Source: HGM04593 sp045588345 (GTDB taxonomy: Bacteria; Bacteroidota; Bacteroidia; Bacteroidales; Bacteroidaceae). From it: a DNA stretch of 17,517 bases. The position numbers and the translations under genes are program-made. This document shows, piece after piece, positions 14,884 through 17,517 of this stretch. Below the pieces are notes generated by a model. That model did no database searches. It was not told the DNA's origin and saw nothing but the letters and a program-made list of their open reading frames with translations. Location of the stretch: positions 1-17,517 of the forward strand of contig JAZNDZ010000030.1 of the NCBI GenBank assembly GCA_045588345.1. Direction: 5' to 3'. Position 1 is the first letter of the stretch; every line of letters starts with the position of its first letter.

Positions 14884-15630
14884 ATGATAGAAAAATACAG
14901 TGCCGTCAAAAGAATCCCGAGTTTTGATGTTGACATCTCTTCAACACTCAAACCCTCCTCCTTCCTCAATTATGCCCAAGAAGCGGCAAATATCCATGCC
15001 GATTACATTGGTGTAGGTTTTGACACAATGCATATTACCCGCAAAGGCTGGGTGCTCGCAAGAATGCATGTGAAGTTCCATCGTCTGCCAAAGTGGCGCG
15101 ATATAATAAATGTACAGTCATGGCATAAAGGTGCAGCCGGTTTCCAGTTCCTTCGTGACTTTGTGGTGTTTGACAACGATAGCAGGGAACAACTTATATC
15201 GGCAACTACATCATGGCTGGTGATTGACATCGATACCCGCCGTCTTTCAAAGTTCCCCGAACTGGTAGAGAGCGAGGAAAAGTGCATAAAAGAGGATGTC
15301 ATTGCCGAACAGGCACCCAAAATTGTCATGCCTAAAGATGCAACCCCTGAATGTGTTTCGGTGCGGGATGTCGTTTATTCCGACCTTGACATGATGGGGC
15401 ATGTGAACAACGTGAAGTATACGGAATGGGCAATGAACTGCATCGAACTTGACGTGACCACAACCCGTCATCTGAAGGAACTCGCCATAAACTTCAACAA
15501 CGAAGTGAAATCAGGCGACAAGGTGGAACTCTACCGTTATTTGGAACATGGCGAAGACGAATCTTTGGTATATTACATTGAAGGCAAAGTAAACGGAAAA
15601 TCATCGTTTATAGAGAAATTGATATTTTAA
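14884..15630 (+). CDS. Acyl-ACP thioesterase (FatA/FatB-like double hotdog)
   Basis: A 248-aa protein of the acyl-ACP thioesterase family, which releases free fatty acids from acyl carrier protein. The N-terminal hotdog (about 1-130) includes the long helix FLNYAQEAANIHADYIG, RKGWVLARMHVKFHRLPKW and WLVIDIDTRR. The C-terminal hotdog carries YSDLDMMGHVNNVKYTEW (Asp169, His173, Glu181 candidates). Plant and many bacterial members have Asn two residues before this His (DxNxHVN); here it is Met171. The length fits bacterial family members. It follows the LysR gene by 19 bp and precedes the secreted hydrolase by 11 bp. Activity may be altered if that Asn is essential. Confidence 0.88.
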   Translation: MIEKYSAVKRIPSFDVDISSTLKPSSFLNYAQEAANIHADYIGVGFDTMHITRKGWVLARMHVKFHRLPKWRDIINVQSWHKGAAGFQFLRDFVVFDNDSREQLISATTSWLVIDIDTRRLSKFPELVESEEKCIKEDVIAEQAPKIVMPKDATPECVSVRDVVYSDLDMMGHVNNVKYTEWAMNCIELDVTTTRHLKELAINFNNEVKSGDKVELYRYLEHGEDESLVYYIEGKVNGKSSFIEKLIF

Positions 15631-15641
15631 CCCTAATTTTT

Positions 15642-17162
15642 ATGGCTATGAAACTTATATATTCTTTCTTTCTTCTTTTTGCATTTTATTCCGCTTCATT
15701 GGCACAAACCGCTGTGGCAATAGATGTAAACAAAATAACAGATTATTTCAATGCTTCATTGGGCGATGAATCTGTGTCATTTGATGATGACAGTGCAATC
15801 CCGCTCAACGAAATATCATCTGCCAGAGAACAACTGTGGGGTCTTTGGAAAGACGCAGTAAACAATTACAATGAAGAGAAACTTATACCGCTTGATATAC
15901 TTGAAAACCGCAAAAGCGGGTCATGGCAGTTGCCTTCTTCTCTTGAGCCCAATGCGACAATGCCATATTATTATGGTTGCAATTCATATCCCAGTTACGA
16001 TACGGGGGTGAGGTATCCATTATTCCTTTATATGCACGGTTCGGGTGACAAGGCTCAGGAGTGGGAGACCGGTATAGGTCTTTCATTACGCCGTTTCTAC
16101 TCTCCTGCAATTTACTTTGTGCCGCAGATTCCAAATGCTTATGGCGAGTATTACCGTTGGGCAATACAGAGCAAGCAATGGGCGTGGGAAAAACTGTTGC
16201 GTTTGGCTTTTGTAAGCGATAATGTCGATCCTAACAAGATATACTTCTTCGGAATCTCCGAAGGCGCATACGGAAGTCAGCGCCTTGCTTCGTTTTATGC
16301 CGACTACCTTGCAGGTGCCGGGCCAATGGCAGGCGGTGAACCGCTAAAGAATGCCCCCATGGAAAATGTTGCCAACATAGCATTCTCGTTGCGTACAGGT
16401 GCCCTTGACGATGGTTTCGGAAGGAACATACTAACCCAGAAGGCTCTTGAGGTTGCCGATGAACTTGCAGCAGCGCATCCTGGATATTACAACCACTTCA
16501 TAGAAGTTATCGAGGGTGACGGGCACAGCATAGACTACAGGCCTACAACACCTTGGCTTGCACAGTTCACCCGCGACCCTCATCCCGACTACGTTTATTG
16601 GGAAAATTATGCTATGTACGGTCGTTATCGCGACTCGTTCTACAACCTAAGAGTCATTGAAAATGCGACAGCAAGTTCTAATGCGCGAGCATGCTATGAA
16701 CTAAAGCGAGATGGCAATACAATTGAACTTAGTGCAAAGATTGTAAACTATATAACCTCTTATACACAAGGAGGGATTGCGATGTTCTTTAACAAAAAGT
16801 ATTCAAAAGCAAGCAAAGGTAAAATAAGAGTATATTTGAATGAAGAAGAGTATGACCTTTCTCAACCTGTAAAGGTTATTCTCAACGGTAGCGAGATTTT
16901 CAATGGCATGGTCAAGCCTACACTTGAGACTATGGTCGAGAGTTGTGCACTCTTCTATGACCCGGAACGCTTGTTCCCAGCTGCTATAGACATTGACATT
17001 GCAGCGAAGAGTGCTGTGCCCACATCAATAGATGCCGTAACGGAGAATATCTGCCGCAGTGAAGCAGATGCCGTGCTTTACGACCTTACAGGTCGCAGGG
17101 TGGTGAAACCGTCAATGAACGGAGTGTACATCTGTAACGGAAAGAAAATCATCATAAAATGA
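15642..17162 (+). CDS. Secreted alpha/beta-hydrolase with T9SS-like C-terminal tail
   Basis: A 506-aa exported protein. A signal peptide is visible at 1-22 (LIYSFFLLFAFYSASLAQ), with Met1 or Met3 both possible starts. The catalytic domain shows an oxyanion-type HGSGD (His132), the nucleophile elbow GISEG with Ser206, Asp256/Asp257 in GALDDG, and catalytic His295 in GDGHS, resembling secreted esterases such as feruloyl-esterase or PHB-depolymerase relatives. A beta-rich domain of unknown type (about 345-450) follows. The last 30 residues (VLYDLTGRRV, then NGVYICNGKKIIIK) match the type A sorting domain of the type IX secretion system in form. The substrate is unknown; a polysaccharide ester is an inference. 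It is last in the LysR-thioesterase run. Confidence 0.78.
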   Translation: MAMKLIYSFFLLFAFYSASLAQTAVAIDVNKITDYFNASLGDESVSFDDDSAIPLNEISSAREQLWGLWKDAVNNYNEEKLIPLDILENRKSGSWQLPSSLEPNATMPYYYGCNSYPSYDTGVRYPLFLYMHGSGDKAQEWETGIGLSLRRFYSPAIYFVPQIPNAYGEYYRWAIQSKQWAWEKLLRLAFVSDNVDPNKIYFFGISEGAYGSQRLASFYADYLAGAGPMAGGEPLKNAPMENVANIAFSLRTGALDDGFGRNILTQKALEVADELAAAHPGYYNHFIEVIEGDGHSIDYRPTTPWLAQFTRDPHPDYVYWENYAMYGRYRDSFYNLRVIENATASSNARACYELKRDGNTIELSAKIVNYITSYTQGGIAMFFNKKYSKASKGKIRVYLNEEEYDLSQPVKVILNGSEIFNGMVKPTLETMVESCALFYDPERLFPAAIDIDIAAKSAVPTSIDAVTENICRSEADAVLYDLTGRRVVKPSMNGVYICNGKKIIIK

Positions 17163-17164
17163 AT

Positions 17165-17200
17165 AATAGAAAAAGAGTCCGGCCGGACTCTTTTTCTATT
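17165..17200 (+). terminator. 36-bp perfect palindrome terminator
   Basis: Symmetric about 17182/17183, with a GAGTCCGG/CCGGACTC core and A/T flanks (AATAGAAAAA and TTTTTCTATT). The built-in T run right after the GC stem makes a typical intrinsic terminator, 3 bp after the hydrolase stop; it could work in both directions. The 51 bases from 17201 to the repeat hold nothing recognised. Confidence 0.88.
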
Positions 17201-17251
17201 TCATAAGTGTTGCTGCGACTTTTGGTTACTCACCTGTCAATTAATAAAAAT

Positions 17252-17509
17252 GGTTCAGTAGAAAAAAGGTGTGGGTAAAATTGTACAAGTACGATTATTT
17301 TCTATCTGGAATATCTTATTCTGAGGTTAATTTTACCCTTAATCAATAATCTTGTATTCCTCTTGCAGTTGTTCTGTCATGTTCTTTTGGCGGCCAAAAG
17401 AACGAAAAGCCCCGGCACAGAGTTCACCAGTCGCATGATGCTTTGCTCATGAATTGCCGTGCAATATCATTCGGTCACATCATGCTTGCCACAAGTATCT
17501 TAACGCGCA
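17252..17509 (-). repeat. Right copy of the 258-bp terminal inverted repeat
   Basis: Reverse complement of 1-258: position p on the left corresponds to 17510-p. The outermost 139 bp are identical, including the hairpin at 17381-17403, while the inner 119 bp differ at about 12 positions. The 16-bp palindrome of the left copy is decayed here. The eight bases 17510-17517 lie beyond the aligned part, so the outer border is not visible. With the terminator and gap it leaves 355 bp without a gene at this end. Confidence 0.9.
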
Positions 17510-17517
17510 TATAGCCG

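Noticed and set aside
1..17517. Composite transposon bounded by the 258-bp inverted repeats
   Set aside because: No transposase or integrase is encoded, the content is core housekeeping genes, and target-site duplications cannot be seen because the outer borders are outside the window.

Overview
The window reads as chromosomal DNA from a member of the Bacteroidales (Bacteroidaceae/Prevotellaceae-like). This rests on Bacteroidetes-type promoters (TTTG, 19-20 bp spacer, TAnnTTTG) seen several times, on near-absent Shine-Dalgarno sequences, on protein families typical of the order (DUF4919-like protein, Nif3/zinc-ribbon pair, HsdR_N-like protein beside holA), and on a secreted protein with a type IX-secretion-like C-terminal tail. 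The genes are mostly housekeeping. I see no transposase, integrase, phage module, CRISPR array or complete defence system.

Layout, left to right. A 258-bp repeat (1-258) is followed by a promoter, a Nif3-family gene and a coiled-coil zinc-ribbon gene with a terminator. Next come convergent tRNA-His (+) and tRNA-Arg (-), each with its own promoter and terminator hairpin. A nitrilase-family omega-amidase gene (+) converges on a small HsdR-N-like nuclease-domain gene (-) across a 44-bp perfect palindrome. A plus-strand run follows: holA (DNA polymerase III delta), a RecB/Cas4-like PD-(D/E)XK protein, and a NUDIX hydrolase overlapping it by 4 bp. A shared hairpin then separates these from minus-strand htpG.

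Further right, a tight minus-strand operon is transcribed leftwards: fabD, a cytoplasmic GH13 glycosidase, and a DUF4919-like secreted protein. A 318-bp divergent intergenic region with a 19-bp palindrome leads into an SLC13/DASS anion transporter (+). It is followed by a LysR regulator, an acyl-ACP thioesterase and a secreted alpha/beta hydrolase, all on the plus strand. A perfect 36-bp terminator palindrome and then a second, inverted copy of the left-end repeat (17252-17509) close the window.

The most unusual structural feature is that 258-bp inverted repeat at both extreme ends. It could be a dispersed repeat at which an assembly contig broke, or a real inverted pair able to flip about 17 kb. 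The sequence alone does not decide. Other points of interest are the RecB-like nuclease coupled to a NUDIX enzyme, the solitary HsdR_N-like domain with its terminator inside the coding end, two genes whose longest reading frame starts upstream of a clear promoter, and a thioesterase with Met at the position of the family's conserved catalytic Asn. I do not see a convincing previously undescribed multi-gene system.
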